NCBI RefSeq assembly: GCF_030867145.1
Contig: NC_134419.1
Span: 73,465,403 to 73,529,402, forward strand
From: Opisthocomus hoazin
Lineage: Eukaryota; Chordata; Aves; Opisthocomiformes; Opisthocomidae
Length of the DNA: 64,000 bases
Direction of reading: 5' to 3'
Positions 38,567-52,863 of this stretch are shown here, piece by piece. The position numbers and the translations under genes are program-made. The notes beneath the pieces are model-generated. The model was not told where the DNA came from and ran no database searches. It was given only the letters and a program-made list of their open reading frames with translations. Position 1 is the first letter of the stretch. Each line of letters begins with the position of its first letter.

Positions 38567-39795
38567 CATCACTGTTTCTTTTAAACCCTGGCTGCTCTGT
38601 ATAACAATAAGGTATAATGGGATAATCAGGTATAAAAACAGTGTTTATTTTTTGCCAAAAGATGACTAAGTATTTAAAGTGTCCTTGAGTACAACTAATA
38701 TAAATAAATACAGAAATGAATAAAAAGAGGGAATGAGTTACACTGAAAATCATATGCACTTTAAAAAATAGAATCCTATTGGCTTCCATATAAATTAAGT
38801 AATGTGGAGAACACTGAAATGAAAATTACCCTTTCGTCTACACAAATTACTGGAAATTAGTTAGACAAGGTGATTGTAAGACAACTGTAGATCCAATACA
38901 ATCACAAGGCCTGGGAGTATTTTCTAAGAAAGCATGTTCACTCTTTCTCACACATTATGTCTGCCCCCTTCCAACAGCCTTTGAGTCAAGCTTTTCTAAT
39001 CAGCCCCATATACTTTGTCTTGAACAGGAATATTTGCAGTTATGAACATTCACATAAAAATACATTTTATATTTTTCATGAATTTTGCCAATGAAAGCAT
39101 CTGCGCTAATGTATGTAAGCCTTTGTAAAGCATTCAAAGAACCGGCACATGGCATTTGGATTAAAAAACACAATATACACAAACCCAATGTATTGTAGAA
39201 GGCAATTTCAAATGTAGATGGCATATATCTGAGAAAGTAAAAGGTTATCACACCACCTCAGGGGAGAGGTTTATTTGGTTGTTTTATAAAATTTGCAGAT
39301 GTCACAAGGGACAGGTTAGCGCCAAGGGCACAGCAGCAGAGACGCAGTCAGGGAATGAGGCAACAGCAATGTATCACAGAGGGGCAGAAAAAGCAGCTAC
39401 CCCTGCATATGTGCCAGCCACCCTTCCCACAGCCTTGGCTAAGAGTGTAGGGGCGCAAATCGCCACAGATCCCAAATTACCGCTTCTCACTTGCACAACA
39501 GTCTTGTGCACCAGCTTTAGTCCTGTGATACAAGTAAGCAGTGCTTGGAGGAAGCTGAGAGAGTTGTCTCACAGGCACCATTAAGTAAGGCTGTATAGAC
39601 GCATAGTTACTGCAGAGCAGCTGAAGAGGGCCATGGTGGCTTCTAGCTGCTAGGGCTCAAACACGAGCCTAGGGTATAAAAGCAGAGGAATATCACCCCA
39701 AGGGAGAGGAATGTTTGATGGCAAATGATCCAGCCTCATAAGCAGCAGAGTCAAAGCCCAGTTTAGGAACTGCTCTCATAGGTCTTATTGATGGA

Positions 39796-40262
39796 TCATA
39801 GAATCATAGAATGGTAAGGGTTGGAAGGGACCTTAAAGATCATCTGGTTCCAACCCCACTACCATGAGCAGGGACATCTTCCACTAGACCAGGGTGCTCA
39901 GAGCTCCATACAACCTGGCCTTGAACACTGCCAGGCAGGAGGCATCCCCAGTTTCTCTGGGCAACCTGTTCCAGTGTTTTACCACGCTCACGGTGAAGAA
40001 TTTCTTCCAAATATCTAATCAAAATCTGCCCTCTTTTAGTTTAGAGCCGTTCCCCCTTGTCCTATCACTACACACCCTTGTGAAAAGTCCCTCTCCATCC
40101 TTCCTGTAGGCCCCCTTCAGGTACTGGAAGGCTGCTATAAGGTCACCCCGGAGCCTTCTCTTCTCCAGGCTGAACAGCCCCAACTCCCTCAGCCTGTCCT
40201 CATAGGAGAGGTACTCCAGCCCTCTGATCATGTTTGTGGTCTCCTCTGGACCCACTGGATCA
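39796..40262 (-). mobile_element. CR1 LINE 3' fragment (different subfamily)
   Basis: Antisense copy starting with TCATAGAATCATAGAATGG and TTGGAAGGGACCTTAAAG. It carries the CATCTTCCACTAGACCAGG type of 3' region rather than the CGAAGCAGGGTCACC type seen in the 37, 43 and 61 kb copies. On the minus strand 40019-40255 is open and resembles the ORF2 end ([19 protein letters not shown]). It is 5' truncated and moderately diverged. Confidence 0.92.
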
Positions 40263-42874
40263 GCTGCAGTATCCTACTGCAATATTTTTCCATCCCTGTC
40301 CTCACCTTCTGCATGGCCCCACTGCTCAGGTCTAAAATGCCCATTTACTGAGGTGCACAGTCATCTCCCTGGGCAGCCTCTCCTTCTCAGAGTATCCATC
40401 TGCCTCCAACAGCCAGCAGAACCCTGTTGCACCAGTGATGTGCCCTTCTCCCTCCTGCCATTTACAGCACCGTGGCTGGGTGCTTGGCATTTGCTTTGCG
40501 AGTTGCTCTTTCTCAGTTTCTCAGTACCCTCTCAAAAGTGCCAGAAAAACAAATACTCTAGGGCTGCTCTTCCTAGACTTCACTGTTCTCATGAAAGACC
40601 CAAAGGAGCTCAATATGGGTTCATCCAAGAGGAGGTTAAAAGGGGAAGCTATTCCAATCCATAAAAACACGAAAAGAACATCTGATAATGGAGGGATTAT
40701 TAATCTACAAAAAGTATAATGAAAGATGGAGACCAAAGCTGGAACTAAACACATTCATGCTAAAAATAAGGCACAAAACATTAGCTATGAAGTTAATTGG
40801 ACATTAGAGCTATTTTCTGAGAATATGGACTCTCTATTGCTTAAAATATTTCTAAAGATTTTAAGATTTAAAGATTGATTACCCTTCTATAAGGTAAACT
40901 GCTGCTCACATAAGATTTACAAGCTTGAAGTAACGATTGAGGTTGCTTGTGCTGTATACAGAATCCAATTAGCCAGAGAAAGCTTCCCTCTTTCCTGAGG
41001 ACGACATACTCCAGAAGTAAGAGAGGTATATACTTCCCTATGCATTAAGAGTTAAACCCTGCATCTGTGTCTGATGTACATGCCTTCTTCCTTGCCTGGG
41101 ATTTGATTGCACATCTTGCTAAGAATCTTTACTTCTATTTAAAGCCATCAGCAAAGATGTTCCTGAACCACGTGCTACACGCCTGGGTCACAAGCACAAT
41201 TTCAGGTCAAATCTGACATAAATGGGTCTGCGAACATGAAGGCTCAGGAGTGAAACTAAATTACAGGGACAGCAGCTGAGCATTACCTAAAGCAAAGACT
41301 GGTACTGGAACAAGTATTGACACATTTAAAAGCTAGAAAGAAGCAATTCAGGAATATCATGTGTGTTCATTGTACTTGCTAAAAGCATGCTTCACCCCTC
41401 GTGCTATCTTCTTCAAGCAGCAATGCATGGAATTAAGACACACGTCTCTCATCAGGCTGTCTCTCCTCTGTGTGCCTCTTCTTCTGCTCCATCCAACTCT
41501 TCTCAGCATAAAAAGAGATCGCTGCACAGCAGAGGGACTATACTATGCAGGTTTTATTTTAAGGTGAGAGAAGGCCAGAATTCTAGCTACTTATGAGCTA
41601 AGCACGGGATGGATAATCATGGATAATGACAGAAATATTCCTACTGGTGACAACACACTGTGTATCTGGCCCATGCTTCTGCAGAGTTTTTCTGCTAACA
41701 GTGCAACATACCTGAAGAAACTATGAAACCTCCGTAGGCTGGGTTTAGAGTTTGGTTTTGGTTTTTGGTTTATTATGGCAAAAGTTATTTAAAAAGCATG
41801 TTTTTTCCTATCTGTCAGATTTATGTATTGAATGTCATCACAGAGGAGAGTTGGAGCTGTATGAAGTCCTTAAATGGATCCATAGTTAGACAAAAGCTCT
41901 ATAAATAATATGTGCAATTTATTATTATTATTTTCATTACACAAGTGGACTCCTGTAATATCAGTCTGTCACCCTAGCAAATCCCAGCATTTGAATATTT
42001 CCAAAAGGGTCCATTGTATACAGGAATCCCTGTTTGCAATGCATTCCTTTGGTGGGTGTAAGGAACAGCTCCAGAACACTAAAACCATTTGAGACCATGA
42101 AGCTGGTTCTCTCCACTGCCTGTTCAAATCCACCCCCTCCTATCCTGCAGGCATAGCCCTGCACATTTCTGCTTTGCCAATTAGCAGCTGCCTCTTCGCA
42201 GTTCTTGTTAGCCGAGTTCCAGCTTAATACACTACCACGCAGGATGACTGTTCCTGCTTGCTGGATAGATAATGGATTGTTCAGTTTGAGGGAAGAATTA
42301 AAAAATTACTCTAAAAGCTTGGCTTAGCATAAACATGGGATATGACTGGAGTGAAACAAAAAAATCCCACAAGAGTTTCATTCTGGACAATGCTTTTCCC
42401 ATTTGGGGTTACTTCACCTTTCCTTCCATCATCACAATACACCATGTCAGTATCAAAAGTCAAAGTTGCTTTTTGGAAAGAAAACAGCAACATGAATATT
42501 AAATATTTGGGCAATCCCGGAGTGAAGCTCTCAAAATGCTGAGGAGAGACATGGTTTTAATATTCCTTCTCTTCCTTTTTTTCCCCCTCCAGCAATATGT
42601 ATTTAAGTTAATTTCAAATTCACAAGTAATTTCTCTCCTCCCCATGCTCTCAAGAAATGCTCCAGTCCTGCAAATTTGCTACTCAGAAATCACCTACCCC
42701 AGCCTTTTGCTAAAGGCACTCAAGGACCCAGCCACTCTCAGGTCCCATCCCCACTGCAGCTAGTTCCCTTCCCTGGTACCATTTGAAAACTTCCCTTCTG
42801 GTCCTCTCCCCTGCACTAGCAGCTCACCTCAGGACTGCTAAACCTTTCAGGAGCAAAGGTATTAATAACACAAT
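40263..42874. other. Unique stretch between CR1 copies
   Basis: No gene recognised. Frames are up to 144 codons (40230-40664, starting inside the CR1 copy) and show no domain. Confidence 0.5.
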
Positions 42875-43823
42875 ATCACAGAATCACAGAATGGTAGGGC
42901 TTGGAAGGGACCTCTGTGGGTCATCTGGTCCAACCCTCCTGCTGAAGCAGGGTCACCTACAGCAAGCTGCACAGCACCTTGTCCAGGCAGGTCTTGAATA
43001 TCTCCAGAGAAGGAGACTCCACAACCTCCCTGGGCAGCCTGGGCCAGGGCTCCGTCACCCTCAGAGGGAAGAAGTTCTTCCTCATCTTCAGCTGGAACTT
43101 CCTCTGCTTCAGTGTGTGACCATTGCCCCTTGTCCTGTCGCTGGGCACCACTGAAAGAGTTTGGCCCCATCCTCCTGACACCCACCCTGCAGATATTTAT
43201 AAGCATTTATGAGGTCCCCTCTCAGACTTCTCTTCTCCAGGCTAAACAAGCCCAGCTCCCTCAGCCTCTCCTCGTAGGAGAGATGCTCCAGTCCCCTCAC
43301 CATCCTCGTAGCCCTCCGCTGGACTGTCTCCAGCAGTTCCTCGTCTTTCTTGAACTGGGGCGCCCAGAACTGGACACAGTACTGCAGATGGGGCCTTACT
43401 AGGGCAGAGTAGAGGTGGAGGAGAACCTCCCGTGACCTGCTGGCCACACTTTTCTTAATGCACCCCACGATATCACTGGCCTTCTTGGCAACCAGGGCAC
43501 ACTGATGGCTCATGGTCAACTTGTCACCCACCAGCACTCCCAGGTCCCTCTCCGCAGAGCTGCTCTCCAGCAGGTCCACTCCAAGCCTATACTGGTGCAT
43601 GGGGTTGTTCCTCCCCAGATACAGGACCCTGCACTTGCCCTTGTTGAACTTCATCAGGTTCCTCTGCGCTCAACTCTCCAGCCTGTCCAGGTCACGCTGA
43701 ATGGCAGCACAGCCTGCTGGTGTGTCCACCACTCCTCCCAGTTTTGTGTCATCAGCAAACTTGCTGAGGCTACAGTCTAACTCTTCATCCAAGTCTTTGA
43801 TGACTAAGTTGAATAAGACTGCA
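42875..43823 (-). mobile_element. CR1 LINE, longest copy in the window (about 950 bp)
   Basis: Antisense copy. It runs from the ATCACAGAATCACAGAATGG tail through the 3' UTR and the ORF2 C-terminus to a 5' truncation point near 43823. The minus-strand frame 43109-43654 holds about 180 uninterrupted codons of the ORF2 tail ([40 protein letters not shown]). A frameshift then breaks the last 50 or so residues, which continue in the frame 42957-43181. It is no longer functional. Confidence 0.95.
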
Positions 43824-43875
43824 TAATACAAGTTGAATATGTCTGACTTTCCTAAGTTTCAGGCGGTTGTTGTTC

Positions 43876-44100
43876 ACAGCATCACAGCAGTGTTGGCAGA
43901 AGGGACCTCTGAAGGTCCCCCAGTCAAACCTCCCCCTGAAGCAAGACCATTGCCCACAGTACACCCCTTCAGCAATTATTACATTCAAGTGAAGACTTGA
44001 AATCCTCCAAGGATTTCACAACCTCTATGAACAATTTGCCCCAGTGCTGCTCCCTCCTTATGCAGAAATTTTTCTAACATCCAGCCTGCACCTTCCCAGC
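43876..44100 (-). mobile_element. Old, diverged CR1 LINE fragment
   Basis: Antisense, much more diverged than its neighbour 50 bases away. Recognisable pieces are AGCATCACAGCAGTGTTGG, AGAAGGGACCTCTGAAGG, AAACCTCCCCCTGAAGC and TTTTTCTAACATCCAGCCTG. The large age difference suggests an older element with a younger CR1 inserted beside it. Confidence 0.75.
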
Positions 44101-47100
44101 AAAATTTGCAGCTGTGATTGTACTGAATACAATCCACAGTAGATTCAACTGTCTGAGTCCCATCTGACTGCAACTTTCAGCATTCTGATCTGAAATAGCC
44201 TCAACAGAAGGATTAGGATCCCTTCATCCATAAGGTAAGCTGGTTTATAGCCTGAGTACTCTTCTGATTGTGATTTGAGCCCCTCTCAAGCAGGGGTTTC
44301 CAACAGTGTGTTGTTAGATGGTCTCATGGAACAAAGGATAAAGTTGGAGCACCCTTTTCTTTTCTGGAATTCTCTTCATCCCTGCAGTTTTGCCAGTCTT
44401 ATGAAAGAAAAATCTTCTCTAACATTAGAGAAGTGTTTATGGAAGAGAGTGGCTAGTGTTGTCATGCCCACAGAGCCAAAGCAGTATTCAGATAATCACC
44501 CTGTTCCACTAAGCAGCATCTCCTCCATCCCACTTACGACCAAAGCTCAAGGCCAGTCACCACATGATGCAATCTAACAAAGCCTCACCGACATCAGCAG
44601 AACTGGGGTGAGAATCTCCTCTCTCGGTTGCAGCTTCTGTGCCCGCAGTCTACAGGCTGTGCCCTCAGACAGATGCCACATGCTTCACCAGTGAGCAGAT
44701 TCCTCCCGTCATGTACCCTCAGCTCAAACAGGTCGCTACAAGTCTTTGAAGGGAATAAGAAATGACACGAGTAATGCCAAGTAAGAACAAGAAATGCCAC
44801 ATAACAACCTGCATAAACATCAGTCTTTTCATTTAACAAGCACAGCAAGACTTGAAATTAAATAGATCCACACCGTCAAGGCTCCTGCCGCTATTCTCAG
44901 AAGCACAGTCACAACGCTGCCCAGACCTCTACCCCACTGCGTGATTACAGCAGTGGCTAGGCTACCTTGGGACTTACCTTGTTCAACGCAAAGTGGCGTG
45001 TGCCAGTAGCAAAGCACTGCTCTTCTCTGATCTTTGACTGATAGATTTATTTCATAAAAGAGACTAAATCAAATCCTCATCCAAGTCGTCTGGCATGGCA
45101 AGGAATTGAGTGATCTTAGCAAAAGGTTTAGACTGCTAGAGAAGTAAAAATGATGAAATTTTTCACCAAAAGTTTTGCCAAAAACCCAGGCTCTCACCTG
45201 AAGAGTAATTGTAGTACATAATGTCTGTGGACCATAAAAATTTTTATTCTGACCAAAAGAGGAAAGCCACACAAATCTGAGATATTATATCAGGATATCC
45301 CATCATGCTACTCCCTGGTAATTTAAACTTGGGAAACAGGACTTCAAGGGAAACCCTAAGGCATTGCCTCCAGTTGACAGAGCCACCCTGTACTACGGAA
45401 TCTGTTTAATAAGATTCAGCTAAACATTAAAAGCATCTATGTTTTTTGTCCACGTACCTCCTCCTGAGGGCCTGGTCCAAATCCAAATGCCGTTACAGAA
45501 GCCGCTTCAACTTACAATTAAATCAAGCCCTGTGATGATTTAATGATAACATGGTCCTGGCTTCCAGCAGAGGGAACAGCTCAGCAACAGGACCTGAAAT
45601 AACGGGTACACTTTGGTAGGTTCTCTGCATTCTGGCCTTACTTTAGTCAAAAGAGAGGAAGCCACAGTGGCTTTAGGTGAACACCATGGTAGATAAGAGC
45701 TGGCTGGTTTCCTGGTTGTCCTCCTGTTCCTCTTCCACTCCTCAAACCCGTCAATTTTCTGTTCTGACAGCTGACCACAGGGTTACATAGAAACTCAACC
45801 CAGATCAAGGCTGTCTCTTGCAGAATCCCATTCACAATGGCATATGGTCTATGGTCTAAAGGATGATTCTAATGATTTTATAACAAAATAGACAAAGAAT
45901 ATCCTGAATTTGGGAAGAGAAGTATTTTGTCAATATTTGGCTAGTATGACAAGATTTCAAAGGAAAAGTTGTGAATAATCCTTCATTGTTTCAATTGCAA
46001 TTCAGTTCCATAAGCCATTTGCAAAAGAAGCACCTGGGTCCATCCCGTCACCTGGGTTTTGAATCTGCATGACAATTACAAAATAAACCCCCCAGATAAT
46101 TTAATAGCTGGCTAAAATACCCTGGTGTTTTCCAAGATGAGGACAGAAAGAAGCGTAATGAAGAAGCTGTTCATCAGCAAAATGCTAACAGCTGGACACA
46201 TTTTGCTTTTGAATGTATATCAGCCCTACTGGCCTTTGTCAGATAGACCGCAAAGAGCAAGCGAAGGCTCCTTTTAAATGTGCTTGTTTCCACTGGCAAC
46301 CAATGGAACAAAAGGACAACCAGATTTAATCAATTGATTTCAATGTGCCTTTTTCAAATAGGTATCCTTTATACAGTTAAAGAGACAAAAAGGAGAAACA
46401 TCAAGCAATTAAATGTAATGATTCTCATTAACTGCTATGAATAGACTGTTTCATAGTTTAATTTTGGCAAGAACTGTGAGTTTTTCACATTTTCATCAGA
46501 TGAGGTCTTATTTCTAAGCAAAGCCACTAAACTTAAATCTAGACTCAAATCTTTTTGTTTGGATGCTGATTTCAGAATAGGTCCATTTAAACTTCATTTG
46601 TTCCATAATTGCAAATAATCAGAATAACTTTTTCAGTCTAAAATGTCATCTGCATTTGTCTGTAATAAATCTTGATACATGAATCATCTGTATTCTTATG
46701 ATGTTGCAAAAAGGACGTAAAAAACTTATACTCGAATTGGAAATGCTGCAAGGCTAGATGACATTTGCAAAGAATGTCTTGTCAGACTAGTTTTCCACCT
46801 AACCTTTAATAAGTTTATTTTCCATATATTTATTACTGTCAATAGAAGAACATTGTGTCCTGGAATAAAATATTTATGCACTTTCTATGTCTTTGTTGCC
46901 TAGGTCTCCTAGTTCAAAGAACCATTCAGAGGCTTTTAAACTGTTCACCATGTCCTTCCCGTCAAGTGGTACTTTTGCTGGGCTCTCTGCCCTTTTTCCA
47001 GTGTATTAATGCACATTGGGAAAGTTTTTACTTGAAATCTAAATAGTTTTCTCAAAAGCATTTAGGAAAATATTTTTAATATACATAGTCATAGTATTAT

Positions 47101-50100
47101 TGCATATTGCTAATAACAGTGTGATTATAAGTGATTTAAAGCAGCACCACAGGACACATCCAGCTCACAGACCTTACATTCCTCATGCTTGATTTAATTT
47201 GTTAATAGATCTAAATCTTTGTGTATCCTACTCAGACTCTTCAGCTTCCAGTTCAGCATGTCTGAGGCAGCTCCAAACTCATACAGCCAGCATAAAACAA
47301 AGCCTTTTATTCAATCCTACACGCGACTTTCCTCTTTCTTTTTCCCCATCCAGTATAACCTTCACATATCTTTGTGAATTTTGGCTGTTCACTACCACAC
47401 AGTCACAGGTGGAGTGATGTTTCTCTTTGTGGGAGCTGTAATGTGTTCTGATGCCCTAACATCGCAGTACAGCCTTGGCAAGCCTGCCCTTCTGAAACCC
47501 TCTGTCTTCTTTGGTGGGTGGTATTTCTCTCGGGGTTATTTTAGCCCATTCCTGGTGAGTGAAAAGGAATTTATTTACCAGGAATGTGGGAAGAAAGGAA
47601 GATTCTTGCACTTACCTTCTGCATTTGTTTTTACTTGCTTCCCTCTGATTTCTCCTGTTCTCTTCTTTTCTTTTTTTTTTTTTTTTTTGCTGTTTTCTTC
47701 CATGATTCCTTTTAAGCTGGGTCACAGATGCACATTTCATGTATAGTCTCACAATACGTTCTTTTATATCTCTTCAGGGGAAAGAACATAGAGCAAACAA
47801 AAGTAAAAAACACCTGCTCTTTGATGAGAGAAAAGCTTGTATGATGTTTTCCAAGCCACCAGCTTGTGATGAGGTTTCACTACCTGGGAATTTGACATGA
47901 TAGCCTAAAGTGAGAATAGGATGTACACTGCCAACCCACGCTCGTCTCAGAGCCTGTAAACCAGGTCCCGTTCCTTTTTGAAAGAGTTCTGTTGTTACAA
48001 GCATTTGTCAATCTTCATAGCCTTTTCTCAGGAGTTGCACAATTCTTCACATTTAATAAAGAGGTTGAAAAGTTGGTAAACAAGTTGAGGAAGGTGTAAG
48101 ATAACAGGGAAAATGTCAGACAGAATTAAGATCGCTCTGCATTAAGGACAAACATGAAGACATCCTTTGTGATTTATTCAGTACACAATGAACCACTCCA
48201 GATTTCTGAATTCTCAGAGCAGACAATTCTCTGCTCAACTGAAGGTGAGAGGTGATACTGGTACACATGAAAATCAGGCCAGGAAAACATTAATTATACT
48301 ACAGACTACTGGTAAAAACATCCTTTAAAACATTCGTTGGTGGTGAGAGAGTGAGAACAGGAGATCAAAGTTCAAACAGGATTTTAATTAGGTGTCTTGT
48401 TTATTGTGCTTTATCAGACACACACTAACAAGAAAATTTTTGTCATATTGGAGAATGGCTACAGCCATGCTTGGGGACTGAAAAAAGAAGCAAAATATTT
48501 ATACCTGTTAGTGTAACTTCAAACTATTTGTGAAGACCTAGAGTAAACCAGGAGCTAAGTAAAGCTAAATGATTTACTGAGAATCAATCACAGTAAACCA
48601 ATGTAAAATCCTTTTTGGACTGCATAACAAGCTTTAAAGATAGGGAGGAGAAATAAACATCGCTTACACTGTAGGACTTCTGGCTTGCATTTGAACAAAC
48701 TAACAAACACGATCTCTCTAGATGAAAATGTTATGGGGCAGGTGCAAAATGCCTCTCAGGCACAATCAGCAATATTCATGGGCAAACATACCTTTCCTAC
48801 ACAGTAGGATTTGGAGTAGGAGGATCTTGCCCCATTCAGTACATATAGCATGGACCTGGATGATAGATCAGAAAGGATCCCTATAAAAATGCATTCAAGA
48901 GCCAGCTGGAACTGGCTTCAGGCAAGTTTGAGGACAAGATCAGAATGCAAAAGGATCTTGTCAAAATGAACAAATGGTCCGAGAAAAATAGTGTGTGATT
49001 GAAAAACCATGAGTATGAAGCACCATGTTTGGGCAGGAAGAGTCAGCTGCATGGACACGGAGTGTAGAACTGCATAGGCCATGGAGACAGTCACCTCCAA
49101 CATCCAATAGAGGGAAAAAAACCACCTAGGGAATAGACAGCCTCCAGATAACTCAGTCCTTGCTTTCCATGGATCCCGCTGCCTTCTGGAGCCCTTCCTG
49201 TCAATGTCAAGCCACAGAATTTTGACTGAGAGAGTCCCTAAAGGAGATCCTCCTTGGACATGCTGGCCTTGGCTGCAGTGACCTCATGCTGTAGAAAGCA
49301 CCTGGAAGTGCATGTAAAATCAGCAGATTATGTGGACTACAGATTCAGCCAGAGGAACCAAAAATCGTGTGAAGAACACATTTCAGGCAACAATTCAGGT
49401 CGAAATGAATTATGTTTCCCTTTATGTGTCTTACGATCATCTGATCCATTTTCACTTTGTAGTCTGTTATTCCAGCGTGCCATTTTTTGCTGTACATTTG
49501 GAGGTTGAAAGCATGCATTCATTATCATGGATCAGACTTAGTAAATCTTTTCATTCCTCAGCCTTCCCTTCTCTTCCACAGCCTCCACTCCTTGCCACCT
49601 CCTCAACAATTTGTCCTGTAATCTAAGACTTATTCACACTGTTACTTCCTTACCAAGTGCAAATATAGCTCATTTTAGAGTACTGTGTGTGGAGTTAAGG
49701 ATTTTGTGTAGATTCTCTAATATATTCCATGCACTGAGAAAAGCAAGGTGGAGATAGCATATGACTTGGTTCCACCCATGTGCTCAAACTCTGCATGGGA
49801 GGTGAGATAGCTAGTCACCTCCAGACTCCATGATGCTCTCCACATCTCAGCCATGCTCCAGCATGGAGCCAGTGGGGGGCAGCGCTGCGTCCTGCATACG
49901 CTGGAGATGGTGCATACCCCATGGTCCACCCTCGCCCACAGTGGAGAGGCAGGCAATGTGCAGCTGAAGAGCAGCTTTGCTGACCACAAAGGTCTTAGGT
50001 AGCTCCTGAAAGGAAATTACTGGTCTGAGGAACCAGGAGAGTGGAAATATTAACTGACGATATAGGAAATAGAAAAGAAAACTTTACTTTGGAAAGTCAA

Positions 50101-52863
50101 TACCTAAATGTACAAGCTAGTGCTCAAGGATATTTCAAAGCAGGGAAGAAAACCAAATATATCAAGGACATCAGAGAGCTGTCCCTGTGGCAACAGAGTG
50201 AAGCACAGATTGACAGGGCTTGAGGAAATCCCTGGGGGATGAACGCACTCTGCCGAAGCGCCAACATCCACAGCCTCAGCAGGAATAAGTGCTTAGTCTT
50301 GTACCTATCTGAGATGGATCAAAACCTGTATTTCAAAACCTTTAAATCATAGGATTTTGTATGTAAAAAGGACAAATGTTTCCTTCCAGCTAGGGAAAGA
50401 AATGACTTTTGAAAGTTAAAATTTATGGTGAATTGTGTCTAAAAGTCTTCCTGTCTTCTCTTACATCTACTGTCCCCATCCATTCTTCACATCCACTTTT
50501 ATTTTATTGCATTGTCTTTTTTTCCCATAGAAAATGAAGAGGTGTGAGACTTGATCTGATGCAGAGGTGATCTGGTGCAGAAATACGAACACGTAACTTA
50601 CTGCAGAGAGTTCAGAACTCTGTCAGTGCCTTTCCCCATAACGGGCACAGCCAGACTCTGTACAGGCAAAGGTCACCTGTCGTTTGGAGACAAAAAGCTT
50701 TTTCCCTTTGTTTTGGGTAGTAGCTCACGCCAAAGCATATCTCTTGAGATCACTGCAGTTTGCCACAGAGCAAACAAGCCCAAAGGTGAAAATATAAGCG
50801 TTAGAGCTGGATCTCAAGAGACGGGACTGAGACGTGTAAGTGCAAGTCCACAAAACTGGCAGTATGCTGCTGCTGGAATAATGTTTCAGGCTTTATACTG
50901 CTTTCTTCTCTGATATTTATTAATATTTTTCTCCAAGGAGAAAGGACTACTATTCGTTTTGTATGATTAAACAACTGATCAATGAGGGGCAACTATGGTT
51001 CATTCAATACTTGACTGCAGATTAGATAAAAGGCATTGTTCTGAGTCTGTCCTAAAGGACAAAATTAAAAGATAAAAGTAGATGTCTCAGGAGATATAAA
51101 ATCACAATAGTTTTCCTACTTTTCCTCCTTTTCAGTCTCATTAAAACAGAAATTACAAATGTTTTTGTTATCCTGTCTTCAGCAGACAAGCACCATGACA
51201 GGGAAGAGTAAAAGCATTTTTTGAATGAAATTCAGACAACTGTAAGAATACAAATGTATGACTTTAAAGTGGAAGCAAAGAAAACTTTTGGGAGAAGATT
51301 GATTGTTATACACTACTTAAGCCTCAAACTATTGCTGCCTGAGTCACTAAGCTGAGATTTAGCAGATCAGGAGGTCAATCTCCAAAGTATTTTATGACTT
51401 TGTATTTTGGAGCAACTGCAAACCATAAACTAGATTTGCTGTTCTTCTCACGTGTTACCCTTCGGTGATTCCTATTGTTAAATCCACTAGATAACAATTT
51501 CTCAAGGAATTGAAGTTATTGTGGCTTTTGCATGCTTGTTAGACTGATCATCAGATAGATATCCTGTCAATCTACTGACTGCTTAGATTTCTGGTCTAAC
51601 AGTGAGTGGGGCATTTTTCATGGAAATATTTGTGACTTGGTGAGTCTAAATACCTTTCCCAATAGGGTACCATCTACTGGTTTGGAGATGAACTGTGCAA
51701 CCGGAGGAGGTTAGGTATTTTCTGTCTCAAACTTCAGGAGTGTTGCTACACAATTGCTCTCGGTCTTCACAACACCATACAACTCATTACCACAAGGCAG
51801 AGCACAGTCAGAGACAAATGTGCCAGTGAATATTTTTGAGTTGTTATAATTTAACTCCAGCTGTTTTCATTATCCTCTGATGGGAATAAAAAACCAAATA
51901 CAGTCAATTCTGAACATAATGAAAGACATTCTCCAAGTTCATGTCAATGACTTTTAAAATACATCTTGCAATGCAGCATAGAAACATTAAGAGAGACCCT
52001 GCTTTCTTAACGTGAAAAGCCATTGTGTAACATGATATTGAATTTCAATAATTAATTACATGCTGCCAAATTCAGCTGTATAACCTGTGGTTTTCCTGAA
52101 ATGCTAGCATTTGTTTCAGCTAGTCTTTGTGGCTCTGCATCAAAGCCCTTGAAATGGATCACAGTCTCTCCAAAGACTTTGAGTGGTCTTAAGTCAGATT
52201 CTCAATGTTGTGGATATTACTGAAAAAAAAAAAAATGGACCAAGATTCTAGTCTTATTCACAGAAGAATAGAAATAAGATTTCTGGAGTACAGCATCTGT
52301 TAAAACATCAATATCCAAGCCCCAATTTTGCACACATTGAAAAAGTTAAGGACAAGAAATTCATGTCCCTTAGACATTAATGTCCAATTAGTGAGTTATT
52401 ACAAGCACAGAAATAATTCTAGAATTTTAAAGATTACACAGAACATTCAATTGTCCTTAGGGAGGAGAATTATTTTTCTGTCAATACGCTCAAGTAGAAA
52501 ATACTTCTAAAAACAGCTGAAGACTGGCCAGATACATAACTGCTAAGGGTAAGGCTACAGTACAGGAACAAAGAGGCAGAGCTCCATACATTCATACTTT
52601 TGTGATCGTGTATCAATGCATTGAAGCATCTGAAAAACTGAGAAATATAGCCCACACTCATTGACAGGATTTTTGCCTGTCATACATGCTATTCACAGCA
52701 TATTTCCATGGGCATCCAAAAGATAACCATCCTTTCTCCGACTTGAATTATTCGTACAGCAGGTGTTTATTATGTCTAGTCCTTTCATGCATCTGTAACC
52801 TGTATGAGACTGAAGTCCAACAAAAAAAATAACTCTTCAACCTAAGTTTCTTATGCAGCATAA
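44101..52863. other. Unique non-coding stretch
   Basis: No gene recognised. It contains an AT-rich segment (46260-46680) with CCAAT and several AATTGATTT/TTTAAT words that has the look of conserved non-coding DNA, a poly(T) tract at 47.7 kb and a GC-richer patch at 49.8-50.0 kb. Confidence 0.5.
47671..47688. repeat. Poly(T) tract
   Basis: Eighteen T residues preceded by a pyrimidine-rich stretch (TCTCCTGTTCTCTTCTTTTC), making a polypyrimidine tract of about 50 bases. No retroelement body abuts it. Confidence 0.9.
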
